DNA of 64,000 nucleotides from Cryptomeria japonica (Eukaryota; Streptophyta; Pinopsida; Cupressales; Cupressaceae): contig NC_081413.1 of assembly GCF_030272615.1 (NCBI RefSeq), positions 185,762,115 through 185,826,114 on the forward strand, given 5' to 3'. Position numbers and translations under genes: made by a program. How positions within the stretch are numbered: the first letter of the stretch is position 1; each line of letters opens with the position of its first letter. Below the pieces are notes generated by a model. It was given only the letters and a program-made list of their open reading frames with translations, was not told the DNA's origin and did no database searches. Below are positions 11,901 to 23,611 of this stretch, in pieces.

Positions 11901-12400
11901 AACTGTATAGGGACACTTGTAAGACAAATATCTTAACAGAAGACCTTGACAAGGAAATCAACAAAGCACAAGATAAGATTAACAGTATTGCTGACAATCT
12001 GATAGGATCATCGGATTCATTTTTGGAGATAGAAAAGAAGATTGCAGAGCTAGAAGAGAAAATCAAGAAGTTGGAAAATGACAAACAGAGAATAAAGGAT
12101 AAAGAAAAGGACCTGAAATGCAGACTTGGTCCAAGACTAGAATACATCATTTCTTTGAGAAAAGAAATATCTGAAGCTCTGGTTCCTGGACTGAAGACAC
12201 CGGAAGAGCAAATTCACATACTCACCGGTACAGTGCAGAGAACACACAAGGAAATAAAAGACAACAAAACATTCAGTAATGGTATAAATTTGATTTTGAC
12301 AGATATCTTTCAGATTATAACCCACCGGTTACAAGAATCCAGGCAGGGCTCCACTGACAGTGAATCACAACCTTTGTCATTGATGTCAAAGGGGGAATAG
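8990..12400 (+). pseudogene. ORF2 of element B: 1,136-codon frame, unknown product
   Basis: One frame runs from ATG 8990 (MASSSTPEFIANP) to TAG 12398-12400. It is interrupted by stops at 9086 (TAA), 9362, 9950, 10163, 11348 and 11366 (TAG), 9980 and 10868 (TGA), but by no frameshift over 3.4 kb. Residues about 50 to 320 look globular and mostly helical, with DKRSLRVNDVKDIHVIFISM and a Leu-rich helix around QLLDLLNNM. After that come a Pro/Lys-rich basic stretch (about 440-470), an acidic Thr/Glu/Ser-rich linker with repeated TTEKP/SSEKPS units (about 680-785), and a Lys/Glu coiled coil to the end. I do not recognise the family; a very weak resemblance to helical plant transposon-associated domains is possible. 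The end overlaps the first polypurine motif. Confidence 0.7.
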
Positions 12401-12556
12401 TGTTATGAGAAAAATGGTCAAAAGGAAGTAGAGATTATCTGCTCAAGGGGAGCACACATTTTTGGATTTTTGGCAAATTTTTTTTTGGACTTCAGTTTTC
12501 TGATGCACTCTTGAATTTTTCTCCTGAGTGTTGCCATCAATGCCAAAGGGGGAGAT
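12401..12556 (+). promoter_or_regulatory. 3' UTR and polypurine tract of element B
   Basis: A first purine motif (CATTGATGTCAAAGGGGG, 12379-12396) lies in the end of ORF2. The second (GCCAAAGGGGGAGAT, 12542-12556) abuts the 3' LTR and is the likely plus-strand primer. Confidence 0.75.
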
Positions 12557-13354
12557 TGTTGGAAAATGCACACTCCAATGAGAAATTGTAGGTGATTGAA
12601 GGTATTGTCATTCATGGAAACCTTGCAATCATGTGATACCGACAGGCAAACATAGGCACCGACACCGGAAAACTCTACACCGACACACAGAACACCGACA
12701 GCAAAAAGGAAGAATACCGACATCCTGGTCGACAACAATTTTGTATTAATATATTTTGTAATTAATTGTAAAATATTTTGTAAGCCGACATGGCGGATTT
12801 TAATATGACTCATATATGCATGAGATCATTGTAAATCATTTTAATAAAAAAGAGATAGGATGCGAAGTATGGAAAAGTAATAGCAGACCTAATATGTGAA
12901 TGATTGGTTAAGGGTTTATGTTGTAGTAGAGCTTAAACCGGTACTAAATCTGGCATAGCAGATGCTAATATGAAGTAGTACAAGACATTGGATTAGTATA
13001 ATCTATTTTTGTAAGTCAGTGTGACTTCTTTTGTAATTGAGCAGTGAGCTCTAGGCACTTGGCCTTCCTGCATGTGCAGGCCCCTATTGTAAGAGTAATA
13101 TTCCCTTATTGGCCAGTAAGCGAATATTATGGGTCACAAATCCCACCAAGGTTTTTCCCACACCATATTTCCTCGTTAAAATACTATGTTATGGTGTGCT
13201 TATCATCTTGTTGTTATTGTTCTTATTTACTACATTATTTCTAGTTTATCGGTACTTAGTTTTAATATGCTTTTCATGTTTTAAATCAAGTAATTAGATA
13301 TATCGGTTAGATACTGATTCACCCCCCCTCTCAATATCTTTGGGAATCCTAACA
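12557..13354 (+). repeat. 3' LTR of element B
   Basis: 798 bp from TGTTGG to TAACA, followed by the AAAGG duplication. The stretch 12637-12789 holds five ACCGAC and one GCCGAC hexamer, the core of plant DRE/CRT drought- and cold-response sites. Confidence 0.9.
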
Positions 13355-13398
13355 AAAGGTCTTCAATTAGTCCACTAGATTGATGTTGCAACAACATC

Positions 13399-15240
13399 TT
13401 AGTTGACCTTTTGTAGGGGTATAACCCCTAGCTTGCCTCTGAGATTCTGAAAGGTTTCTTTAGGCAATGGCTTAGTGAAGATGTCAGCCAACTGCTACTT
13501 GCTTGACATATGTTCCATCTTGACTTTCTATTCCTACACTCTTTCTCTCAGATAATGACACTTCAGTTCAATATGCTTTGTTCTAGCATGCAATACAAGA
13601 TTCTTTGAAATTTTTATTGGACTTGTATTATCACAATATATGACCATCAGTTCTGTCATAGTCTCCTTGAATCCTTCTAATACATGTCTCATCTATATTG
13701 CTTGAGTAAAGTCCATAGATGCAGCCACATACTCTACTTTTGTTGTAGACTGAGAAATGCAACTTTGTTTATTACTAGTCTAGGATACCAGTCTTCATCC
13801 TAGAAAGAATGCACCACCGGTTGTACTCTTCCCATCATCTATATTACCTACCCAATCAACATTTGTGTACACCTACAAAGAGAAGTTTCCTTTGTATGGA
13901 TACCATAATCCATAATCAATAGTTCCTCTAAGATACCTAGAAATTATTTTCATTGCCACCATATGAGTCTTTTTAGGACTTCTGAAATCTAGCCACTATA
14001 CCAACTACATGAGAAATGTTTGGTTTGCTATGAACAACATAGTGTAGTTTACCAATCACTGATCTATACTCAGTTTCATCAACTGGATTTGAATTATCTT
14101 CCTTGGATAATCTACAACCAGTAACCATATGGGTTCCAGTCGGTTTACAGTCTTCCATTCCAAAGGTTTTCAATACCTCCTTCACATATTTGGACTGGTT
14201 GATAAAGATTCCTCCTTTCATCTACTTGCAAACCAATGAAAAATTTGATTTCACCTATCAAAGACATTTCAAATTCCTTTTTAATTTCTTCTACAAAATT
14301 TAAACTCATGCCATCATCTCCTCCAAATATGATATCATCTACAAACACTTCTGCAATCAATAACTTTTCTCCTTTTGAATTCAAGTAAATATTGTTGTCC
14401 TCACTAGTTCTTTAAAATTCAATATTTATTAGGTGTGAATGGAGTCTCTCATACCATTCCCTTGGAGCTCACTTTAATCCATATAAATCTTTATGAAGTT
14501 TGCACACCATGTCCTTGTCTTCAGTCAATGCAAACCCATCTGGTTGTTCAATGTAAACCTCTTCTTCTAGAATTCCATTAAAAAATGCAGACTTAACATC
14601 CAGTTGGTATATCTTGAATCCTTTGAATGCTGAAAATGCAAGTAGCATTCTTACTCCTTAAAGTCTAACAACCGGTGCAAAAGTTTCTCCATAATCCTCA
14701 CCTTCTTCTTGTGTATATCCTTTGCAAACTAGTCTAGAATTGTTCCTAACCACTTCACCATCTTCGTTCAATTTGTTCCTGAACACCCACTTAGTACCAA
14801 TCACATTTTAATCAGCTAGTCAGGGGACAAGTGACCAAGTGTTGTTCTTCTCTATTTGATCAAGCTCTTCATTCATAGCCTTTATCCAGTCATCATCCTT
14901 GAGAGCTTCCCTCATTGTCTTAGGTTCAATTGTGGAAATCAGACAAGCACTTTCTCTTATCTTTCTTCTTGTTTGTACTTCAACATTCCTGTCTCCAATT
15001 ATCTGATCTACAAAGTGGTTCAAATTTACATATCTAGGTATAACCGGTTGCGATATAGAAGTCTCTTCTTGCTCTCCTTCATCCTCTTCATCTTCCACCA
15101 GTTGAGAAGTATCCTCCACACTGTTCATTTGAACTTCCGGTTCAATAATCACTAGCTTTTATTTATCTACTGCATCAGACTTTCTAGTATCATCAAATTT
15201 GTTAGAATACTCATCAACTTTCACATTAACACTTTCCACA
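13399..15240 (-). pseudogene. Copia RT and RNase H of element A
   Basis: On the - strand: an acidic linker (VEDEEDEGEQEE type), then REALKDDDWIKAMNEELDQI and NNTWSLVP opening a copia RT, KWVFRNKLNEDGEV, YQLDVKSAFFNG, VYIEQPDGF and VFVDDIIFGG. The catalytic FVDD is intact. RNase H follows, ending with ADIFTKPLPK and LRGKLGV before TAA at 13401-13399. Many in-frame stops, mostly TAG, break the frame, above all in the thumb and RNase H. It is preceded by non-coding sequence and the gag of A, with no protease or integrase in between. Confidence 0.85.
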
Positions 15241-15603
15241 ATATTCATAATCCGCTATCAACCTCACCAAAGTAGCAATCAAAAGCTCTTCTATGTTTCT
15301 ATCGCTCTCCAGATATGCTCTCAAAAATGCTAAGTGAAAAATGAGACTATAAAACACCTTTTTATTTGTCTTTTACCAACTGCATTTCATGCTAAACCAG
15401 CTGAAAACACCCTAATCACCATTCAACCCTAAAACTTTCTATCGGTTTACATAGCACACCCAATTTACCGATTTGAGATGTAACCAGTTCAAAAAATACT
15501 TCATAACATTATATTGCATAAAAAACATGCAAATTTGACTTACTGCACACCATTTAGGGGGTCTGGAAATGTATCTGACAATATGTTCCCCCTAAGCTTC
15601 ATA
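15241..15603 (-). other. Linker between gag and RT of A where protease-integrase should be
   Basis: About 360 bases with no recognisable coding domain on the - strand except a short piece like the region just before copia RT. A full copia element would have some 800 codons of protease and integrase here. The flanking CATAG duplication of element C is exact, so the loss is not due to the C insertion. Confidence 0.5.
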
Positions 15604-15608
15604 CATAG

Positions 15609-16826
15609 TGTAATGCATGTAAAATTCATCTTAATAAAAATATCAATTAGAATCAAACAAACAAGACAATGAAATGATGCAATATCAAGAAATAAGAATT
15701 ATAAATCAAATCAAATCAAACCAAAACTCCATATTTCAAGATTGCATATTGCTTCCATTGCTCTTCTCCTCTTTGTGGTATGATGGCTCTCAAATATTGC
15801 GCTGGTAACCTGCAAGTGACACAAAGATTCAAAGTCCGTCATTATTGAAAATGGAGATTGAATGCTCAATTTATAGAAAATTGGAGAAGATTGATTGAAA
15901 GGTGGAACAGATTGATCAAGAGGTGGAGCTCAGGTGAGCTCAAATGAAAATTGATAGTTGAACTACTGATTGTAGGAGTGAAACTCAATAGATTGAATAG
16001 ATTAATTGAGTCAACTAATTGAGAAAAGGCTGATTGAAGGAAGAAAAATAATGATTGGTGGAAATAAAGAGGATGACACATAAAGCTTAATTTAGAAAAA
16101 GCTAATTGAAAGATGGAAATAGAGATTGGAGAGATAATTGATTTAATTAATTAATTTAGCATGTGCTTGCATTTAGATTTAGATTTTCAATTTAATCTTT
16201 GCATGAGATTTATTCAAATAATTGAAATTATTTTAATTCAATTTAATATTTGAATATATTTAGAACTTGACTTTGATTTACAATTTGATTTTTGAAATCA
16301 TGCACATGTAGTTGAATTTGGAAGAAATTAGAAGAATATGAAATTAAATGAAATTAGAATTTGGGGATTTGGAAATGGAAGAATTAATTAGCTAATTAAA
16401 TAATTTAAAGAAACTATTTAATTATTTTAGAAAATGAATTTAATTAAGTAATAAAGATTATTTAAATTAAAGGAATTAAATCATAATTAATTAAATAATA
16501 AATATTTAATTAATATTTAGAAAAGGGTTGAATGATTAGATGATTAGAGATAGAAATTGAGAATTAATTTATTTAAATAATGAAGATTATTTAAATTGGA
16601 GAACTAATCATAATTAATTAAATAATAAATATTTAATTAACATTAGAAAAATGGTTAAAATGATTAAATGATGATAGAATAGGAAATAGAATAATTAGTA
16701 AGATTATGAGGAAATAATAAAATTAGAAGAATATGATTAATTAACTTAATTAAGAATTAAAGAATTATTTAATCAACTAGAGGAATAATTAGTACATGAT
16801 CAATGAGACATTTTTAGGTGTCTACA
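15609..16826 (-). repeat. 3' LTR of element C
   Basis: 1,218 bp; on the - strand it begins TGTAGACACC and ends GCATTACA. It is nearly identical to the copy at 43365-44587. CTATAAATTG (plus about 15867-15876) is a good TATA box about 955 bases into the LTR. The 16440-16660 part is a 127-bp imperfect duplication rich in AATTAATTAAATAATAAAT. Confidence 0.9.
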
Positions 16827-17102
16827 TTTGCCCCTCTTTGAGACAATGTCAAAACGATGTTGTTTCAAAGAAAATAAAAAATTCTACCCTAGTATGCCCT
16901 AATACTGCTGTATAGTGTAAATATGCCCCCTCGAAAAAGGTGGTCAGAAAATTCCAAAATTGAGACCATGTTTTCGATATCAGTTTAATGAGCAAGCGTG
17001 TAAATTTTCGTTCAATTTCAAGATCGTTTGAGTAGGCTACAAGGTGTTTGAAGCTGGCGGGGACCACGGGCATCGAGATGTCAAAAAACCCTAATTTTGA
17101 GC
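16827..17102 (-). promoter_or_regulatory. Polypurine tract of C and upstream region of the antisense gene
   Basis: On the - strand AAAGAGGGGCAAA (plus 16827-16839) directly precedes the LTR and is the plus-strand primer site of C. The remaining 260 bases lie upstream of the TATA box of the + strand PMD gene and probably hold its promoter. Confidence 0.7.
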
Positions 17103-17110
17103 TATAAATA
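17103..17110 (+). promoter_or_regulatory. TATA box of the antisense PMD gene
   Basis: TATAAATA, about 100 bases before the ATG at 17204, on the strand opposite to element C. Spacing fits a plant core promoter with a short 5' UTR. Confidence 0.65.
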
Positions 17111-17203
17111 GAGATTTTTAGGTTTTCATTTGCTCATTTGCAATTTGGGAATTCCTTGGTCTTCTTTGCAATTTGTGTTCTTTTTTCTGAGTATTTGATC
17201 GTC

Positions 17204-17281
17204 ATGGCTGGTTATAGAGCTCGATTGCACCTGTCTGGCTGAGTACGTTCATATCAGAGACCTCCTGGGACTGGCGGCATG
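17204..17281 (+). pseudogene. PMD gene of element C, exon 1
   Basis: ATG 17204 opens MAGYRARLHLSG, then an in-frame TGA (expected Arg), then VRSYQRPPGTGGM, ending at a GT (GTATTT) at 17282. The exon is 26 codons and leaves phase 0, matching exon 2. A short basic first exon before a PMD domain is plausible but is inferred from splice signals alone. Confidence 0.55.
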
Positions 17282-17390
17282 GTATTTTTCCAAATTTTTC
17301 CTAATTTTATGCATGTTTTATGCTATTTTCCAAAAAAAAAATTCCATGATCAATTTTTGCAATGTGTCAGGCAATCGCTTGTCGATTTTT

Positions 17391-17598
17391 ACGCATTAGT
17401 GTTAACTGTACCACAAATGCTTTAACTATTATGCATGCGTCCTAAGTGTCACACATTAGTATTAAACATGCTGCATTTGTGTATATCATTACGCATAAGT
17501 GCTTATTGTTACGCAAGAGCTCATATCATTACGCATTAGCTTTAAATGTCACATAAGAGTCATAATTGTACCGCATTAGTCATAACTATCATGCATTT
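17391..17598 (+). repeat. Degenerate TTACGCATTAG array in the PMD intron
   Basis: About eight units related to TTACGCATTAG recur every 20-30 bases (17390, 17450, 17489, 17509, 17529, 17570 and others), up to the point where element E inserted. The complement of the same motif forms a longer array in the 5' leader of C (42529-43260). Confidence 0.55.
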
Positions 17599-20500
17599 TG
17601 TTGGGAGTATTTAAAACTGAGTCAAGTTTATAGGCCCATTTCAAAATTTTGCCCTGCATTTCCAAATGATTAAAATAAGTCAGTTTGAATGGCCTAGTTA
17701 GCAAGGGGGTAAAATGGAGCCGGTTGATTTTCAGAGGGTAAGGCTCGGGATTCATGTCCCACACCTTTCATTTGGCCTATGCAGTGATGTGCAACTTTCA
17801 GAATTCAGTTTGGATAAGTTTACTAGGTACCCATTTTGAGGGGTGAGCTGAAAGTGCATTCTAGGCACAAGTGCAAATTTTATTAAGTAGCCTACTTTGG
17901 GTGTTTATATCTTTTTCCATGTTTATTATCATGAAGAATTTCAAAATGGATTGAATTTTATGCATAATGTGAGTCAACATGCAAAATTTCAAGTCCTTAT
18001 GAATCCGTTTGCTCAGTTTTCAAAGCTCAATCCGTTTGTAGTTTGTGATGTTTGCACAAGTGTAAAAATGTCCTGGTGAGCGTCATGTCAGAATGTTTGT
18101 TCCGAGCTAATGCTGGTATAAATGGTGAGCTATGTTTCAAATTTCAAGGCTCTACCAATCCGTTTGATCGGTTTTCAAAAGAGCTCATTTTGCCATCAAA
18201 TTCAGTTATCCGCACTCTAGTGTTATATCAGTTAATGTAGCCGTTTTGGTGAGTGCACCGTTTGCATCCTGTCAATCTGGTGATCAAATTGAGAATTCAA
18301 AGATTTAATATGTACTTTAAGGTACCTATGTTTCAAATTTGAGGACCCACGGAGGTCGTTTGGTATTTTTAAGAAAGGCATCATGTGTTGCCAGAACATT
18401 GACTTCATCAGGTCCACAGTGTCGACAAAGCCAGTTGGGCATTTTCGGAAATTAATATCTCTTCACTCGGGACTCTTCTTGAGAAACCATTTGGTAGAAG
18501 TCATCCTTGTATATCAGAGTACACATCTGTCAGACGGTGAGCTCTAGAAAGGTGTTTTGACCACATTGAAAATTACGTCTTCGCGATTAAATGCAAAAAT
18601 TGTGGCGTAATTGCCTGAAAGTTGCGAAACTCAGTTTAATGATCCGAAAACGATACCGATCATTTCCAAAGGTTTTTTTGTTGTCCGTGAGATATTTTAG
18701 AGGTTAGTTGCATGAAAACGAAATTTTTTTTAGTTAGACCCACTCTGGGGCCCGACTTGACTTGTTGCTCCAGGCATCTTTTCAGGCAAAGTTTTAATTG
18801 TTATTTTAAAATCATGTGATATATGATTCAAGGTTTAAAGTGAAAGCCAGATAGGAGGAGATTATGGACCCTAGCTTCTCACTAGACCATGAGTGGTGGT
18901 TCTTAGTCTTATTGTTTGGTAGCATGGTATGGAAAGAAGAACTTCAACTTTCATGGTGGTGTATGATATTAGCATTGTGGATTGGCATGGTTCTTAACTT
19001 TTCCAATTGGAGTCATTCAAGCAACTACAAATCAGCAACCAGGTTACATGTCCAAAATATAGAGACCACTTAAGTGAATCATTTATGATTTAAGAGTGAA
19101 GTCGAGTCATCTTGCTGAACATTGGAAACCTCCAAAGCAGATTTAATGAAGAGCCTACCCAATCCTCCCTACGCATGGAGTGGAGTCTTGAAGTTGCAGG
19201 ACCATTGAAAACTCCATGGCAAATGAAATTGCCAAGTTCTCTGTGTGGATGGTGGAGGACAGGATTTTAAAAGATCTTTTAAACAAGTTTTTTGCTGGCA
19301 ACAACATCCTCCATTTGCAAGCTCCCAGCCAAAACCCCCCACATGTTAGCAACCATAGAAAAATTCCAAAACAAATGCAATTTGCAGCCAACTCACTCCT
19401 CTTGTGTAGTGATTGAAAGGTTTAACAGCAAAACCCACTTCCTTAGCTAAATTTCCTTGCATGGAGTTTGGAGGGCAGCAGAAATACTTCCAAATCAAAT
19501 GCAAATAGCAGTTAATCCTATCCTCCTGCGTGGTTGTGTGGAGGCCATGTTAAAACAATAAAATGCATTGAAACAACTGAGTCCTCCTGTGTGGTATTTG
19601 TGGGAGGGCATCTACAGTCTTAATAAACAAATGAAGCAAATGAGAGGGGCAGCATTGAAGGAAGTATTGAAGAGTTAAGCTTTAAATACAAATGGAAATT
19701 TCTGCAGTCTCCCCTCCCTCACGAGGTGTCTGGTGTATGAGTGTGGTGTTGTGAGAGGATAGAGTGTTCAAGAAAAAATGCAGTTTGTTGGGTGTAAAGC
19801 CACTTCCTCCCCATGTGAAGTCTCTGGTAGTAGCTACAACAATTAAAGAATTTCTTAAACAAATGCAATGATCAACAAATTCATTATTCCCTCTCACGTG
19901 GCAGGGTAAAGGATTAAAACTCTTGCATCAGATGTTTCAAGAAAAAGAAAATGATAAAAATGCCATTAAGTTGCAGAGAAAGCTTCAAAAATGCATTCCT
20001 AGGTATAATGCATTATACCACATTCACTGTGGAGGGTAACTTTGTGGTATTTAAATGCAAAACCTTACAGTAGTAATATGTCTAAGCCATAAAGGCTTTT
20101 GATGGATGGTGCTTGATGGCGCCCAAGGTGGGCCCACATGCAAGCATGGATCCTAAGGTGATGGAGGAGTTGACTGGATGGCGACTAGGTGGACCCCATG
20201 CAGGCACGCTTCTTGAGGTAGGTAGGCAAAATTTTACAGAGAAAGGTCGAGTTAACGAGTGAGCAAGTTCGAGATGGATCGATGGTGCGCGTTATTTCGC
20301 GAAAGGAAGATGCACGTGAGTTACACCCTATGAAATAGCGAAAGTGAACGAGAGTCGTCCACGTGTCGTGATAGGTGGCAGTCCAGTGGCAATGACATGG
20401 CGCTGAGGTGGTGTACACGTGGCGGCCAAGTGGCAGTGACAAAGCAAATGATGTGGCAGTGATGAGGTGTCATCCCAGGTGGCATCCGGTCAACCCCATC

Positions 20501-21735
20501 GACCAATCAGAGGCTGCCATGTGGCAAAAGCATCAGGACCAAATGGAGGCAAAAAATCAAAATTAAAATGAATAAATGATATAGTTCTGACTATATTAAA
20601 ATTCGAAATATTTAAATGACTGAGCACAAATGGGAATTAATTCGCCCAGGGTCTAAATTTTGGCCAAAATATAAAGTATTATATATCGCCGGAAAGCTCT
20701 CAGAGTGAGGAATCTGATTATGAGGTTAATTTTGACAAATGTAGGATATTTTGGAGGCAATTTCCACGGGAACAAAAATCAGATAGAGAGCAGACACTTG
20801 GCAATTCAATTGCAGATTTGATTTGGTTCCCTCTCCCTTTTATTCCCAATTCTTCTCAATTGTAAGGGTGCTAGAAATTTGGAAAATGCTCCAGATTTGA
20901 TGGCTTCCATTTTCGGAAGATCTTGACCCAAGTTTGTAAATGCTTCTATTTGGTTTCAGGGTATAGAGATTGCAGTGCATTGTTGTAAATATGGTTTTAA
21001 TTGCAGGTCTTACTTGTGTCAGGCATGAGTAATTTCCCACAAGATTGTCTCTGTGATATGTTTTTTCATTATTATGAATTCAATCCTCAAGGAGGATGAA
21101 ATTTGTCATCTCAAGGAGATTGTATGATTGTTTGTAGGCATTCTTCAATGAAGAGCTTAAATTCTATAGTCAGTCATAAATAATGAAATATGTATCTAGA
21201 TCTGATGAATTTGTGAATGAATCAAATAGTGCATTAATATAAGGAATTGATGCATGAATATCTTGTTTAAGGAAAACAAACTTGCATCTATGATTCATAT
21301 TTGTAGTTCTGTGAGTGACTCTACTACCCAATGAACAAGGCACTAGTCTTTGACAGATTTGGGAATGGTCTTAGATATACATTTTAAAAGACAAATCTAT
21401 TTCCCTTTATGTTTAGGGGTTAATGTTCTATCCTTCCAAAGCTCTATTTCACCTATTATTTGTATAAGATCCAGCCCATCTGTACATGTTACCTAATTTG
21501 GTGAGCTTGTGGAATGGTTTGTCTGCTCATTGTTGATGCAGTCTTATGTTTGTGATTGTTCTATTCAATGCATCAAAAGGGTGTCCCCCCTAGGTCTAGC
21601 AGAACCTGAAGTGCAGGAGGATCATTAGGATCTTATGTTATGTTGTCCAAGCCCTGAGGTGTTTCATTGATTGAGATTGGCCATCTCATAGATAGATTTA
21701 CAGGTGTCTTGGGTTATCACTTTTGGTGAACAACA
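17599..21735 (+). repeat. 5' LTR of element E (4.1 kb)
   Basis: Starts TGTTGGGAG directly after CATTT and ends GAACAACA four bases before the primer site. Only its last 494 bp are present at the 3' end, so the left boundary rests on the target duplication and TG start. The 19140-19660 part has loose repeats of a CCTCCTGTGTGG-like word. Short open frames inside show no domain. Confidence 0.75.
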
Positions 21736-21739
21736 AAAA

Positions 21740-21757
21740 TGGCGACTTTGCTGGGGA
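21740..21757 (+). promoter_or_regulatory. Primer-binding site of element E
   Basis: TGGCGACTTTGCTGGGGA, four bases after the LTR end. TGGCGAC...CTGGGGA sites are known from Tat/Ogre elements; two of the middle bases differ from the usual CTCCG, a likely C-to-T change. Confidence 0.75.
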
Positions 21758-22753
21758 GTTCATGGATCTGAATGTTTGATTGATGAAGTCAAAAGTTGAA
21801 TGTATCCTTCATTCTATCAATTTCATATCCAGCTAGTCTATCCATTGTGTATGCACAGAGTGTGAAAGTGAATTTATGAGTTAGAAAGTGTTCCTTGTTC
21901 TGGATCTGCAGAGTGATATGGGGTACATGTCATATTTTATGAAGGAGTAATAGCGAATGCATTGTTGAGAGTTGTAAGAAGTTCTTGTAGCTGTATGCAA
22001 ATTTTTCCCCAATGTCATAATTGGGTGACGACTCTAGTCTCTGTACTAGTGCTTGAAGGAAGATTGCATTCCAGGACTTTCACAAGATTGGTTGATAATC
22101 TTATGAATCATATTAAGATGCAGATGGATCTAAGTAGCAGGTGCTCAAACATGGTACTTTCATCATAAAAGTGTTATAAAGTAGATGCAGTAAAAGATTT
22201 CAGTCACACATAACTCTGTGGTTCATACCAGTATTAAGAAGCCTGGAAGAGTGTTGATTGCAGCGAGATCAAAGGAGTAACAGAGAATTAAATTTGTGAT
22301 TGAATGGTGTTCTACTGTTCAAAATATCCTCTGTGCAAGAGGTGGCGACTCTGTGATAAAAGACCGTGCTAAAGTGTGAAGTAAATCTCTAGATCTACAA
22401 GAGTTTACAGCTGCAAATCTCCAGGTATTTTTTCAGAGGTTTTAAATGCAAAGATATGTGCTCTGAAAATTAGAATGTGTAATGTCGTTTTCCCATTTAG
22501 TGAACAACACTAGTCTAGAGGGAAAGAGAGGATCTCGAAATTGATTTGCATATCTATGTTGCTAAAATATTCAGTGTATGTGATCTTCTGTAGTATGCAA
22601 ATTTAGGAAAGATTTGTGTCAAGCAGTGTTATGAATAGATCAGTATGAGGATACTTGCTTGAGGTTTTTTTATTCCAGATTGTATAATCGTTTGTGGGAG
22701 TAGGAAAAATGAGCAGTAAATATTTTCAGTCTTGTGTATTTCCACATAGAGCC
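21758..22753 (+). other. 5' leader of element E, non-coding
   Basis: About 1 kb between primer site and gag start. I see no domain, tandem repeat or long frame; a packaging signal would be expected here but cannot be located by eye. Confidence 0.5.
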
Positions 22754-23611
22754 ATGCCTAGTGAAGTGTCACAACCGTATAATAGGAGAAGTTTCATCAT
22801 GAACCATTATGCTACTCTAAATTTCAGAGATATTTCGGGTTACCCAAATCCCATACCCACATAAATTAGAAAGTATTTGCCCATATTCAGTGGGAAGAAA
22901 TCAGAATCAGCATGTCAACATGTTAAAAGGTTTTCAGATTTGATAGGAGAATTCGAAATTTGCCAAGAAGATGTATGCATGAAGTTGTTTATTCAGTCAT
23001 TAAAAGAAGATGCAAGAGATTGGTTCTCTTTTTTGCTAGTGAATTCTATTACCTCATGGGAAGAATTGGTTTTAGATTTCATGGATCAATTCGATGAGAA
23101 GGTTAGTGATTCTGACTTGCTGAAAGAATTCACCTGTATACAAATCAGGGAAGATGAATTGGTACCAACATTTAATATCAGATTTTCACAAGCTTTGTCC
23201 AAAATTTCCAAAAAGTATAAACTTGATGATAAAGTATGTTTGGATGTTTATATGAGTGCATTTGATGAGAAGATGGGTTTCCTATTGAGAAACAAAGAAC
23301 CCAAAACCTTGTATGAATCCTTTAACACAACTAGGGATATGGAAAATAACTTGAAGTTTGGAATCTTGAAGAGATTCGTGTCTGCTGTTGTTTTGTACCA
23401 AAGCACCTTCAATGGTGGAATACCATATGAAGTTGAGAAAACCATTCCGTGTTTAGGTGCATCAAGCTTTCCAGTTCCAAATGGTTTTGTTGATGCATGT
23501 GTTTCAGATTTAAATGAGAGTCAAGAACCTTTGTTGTTAATGCCAATTGTCTCTCACAGTAGTGATGGAATGATCAGTGGGAAGTGTTGTGAAAATGTTG
23601 ATACAGATTGA
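22754..23611 (+). pseudogene. Ty3/gypsy Gag of element E
   Basis: From ATG 22754 (MPSEVSQPYNRRS) the frame has one stop, TAA at 22862 (expected Gln), then continues to 23611. Residues about 45-190 are a retrotransposon Gag core: HVKRFSDLIGEFEI, EDVCMKLFIQSLKEDARDWF, ITSWEELVLDFMDQF and a helix-rich C-terminal part with FNIRFSQALSKI. This domain forms the capsid shell. No zinc knuckle follows. Only one stop and no frameshift in the core support recent activity. Confidence 0.85.

Larger units (their letters stand above)
6703..13354 (+). mobile_element. Element B: copia-like, gag plus long ORF2, no pol
   Basis: A complete 6,652-bp element with two 798-bp LTRs, exact AAAGG target duplications (6698-6702, 13355-13359), a canonical Met primer-binding site and a polypurine tract. 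Inside are a gag with four zinc knuckles (7572-8552) and a 1,136-codon frame with eight in-frame stops (8990-12400). I see no protease, integrase or reverse transcriptase, so it must have moved using enzymes from another copia element. It sits in the 3' UTR of A. The LTRs differ at several percent of sites, so it is not very recent. Confidence 0.9.

Noticed and set aside
20185-20506. Two overlapping frames with His/Cys residues like a zinc finger
   Set aside because: They arise from repeated GTGGCA/CACGTGG words in the 5' LTR of E and lack regular spacing.
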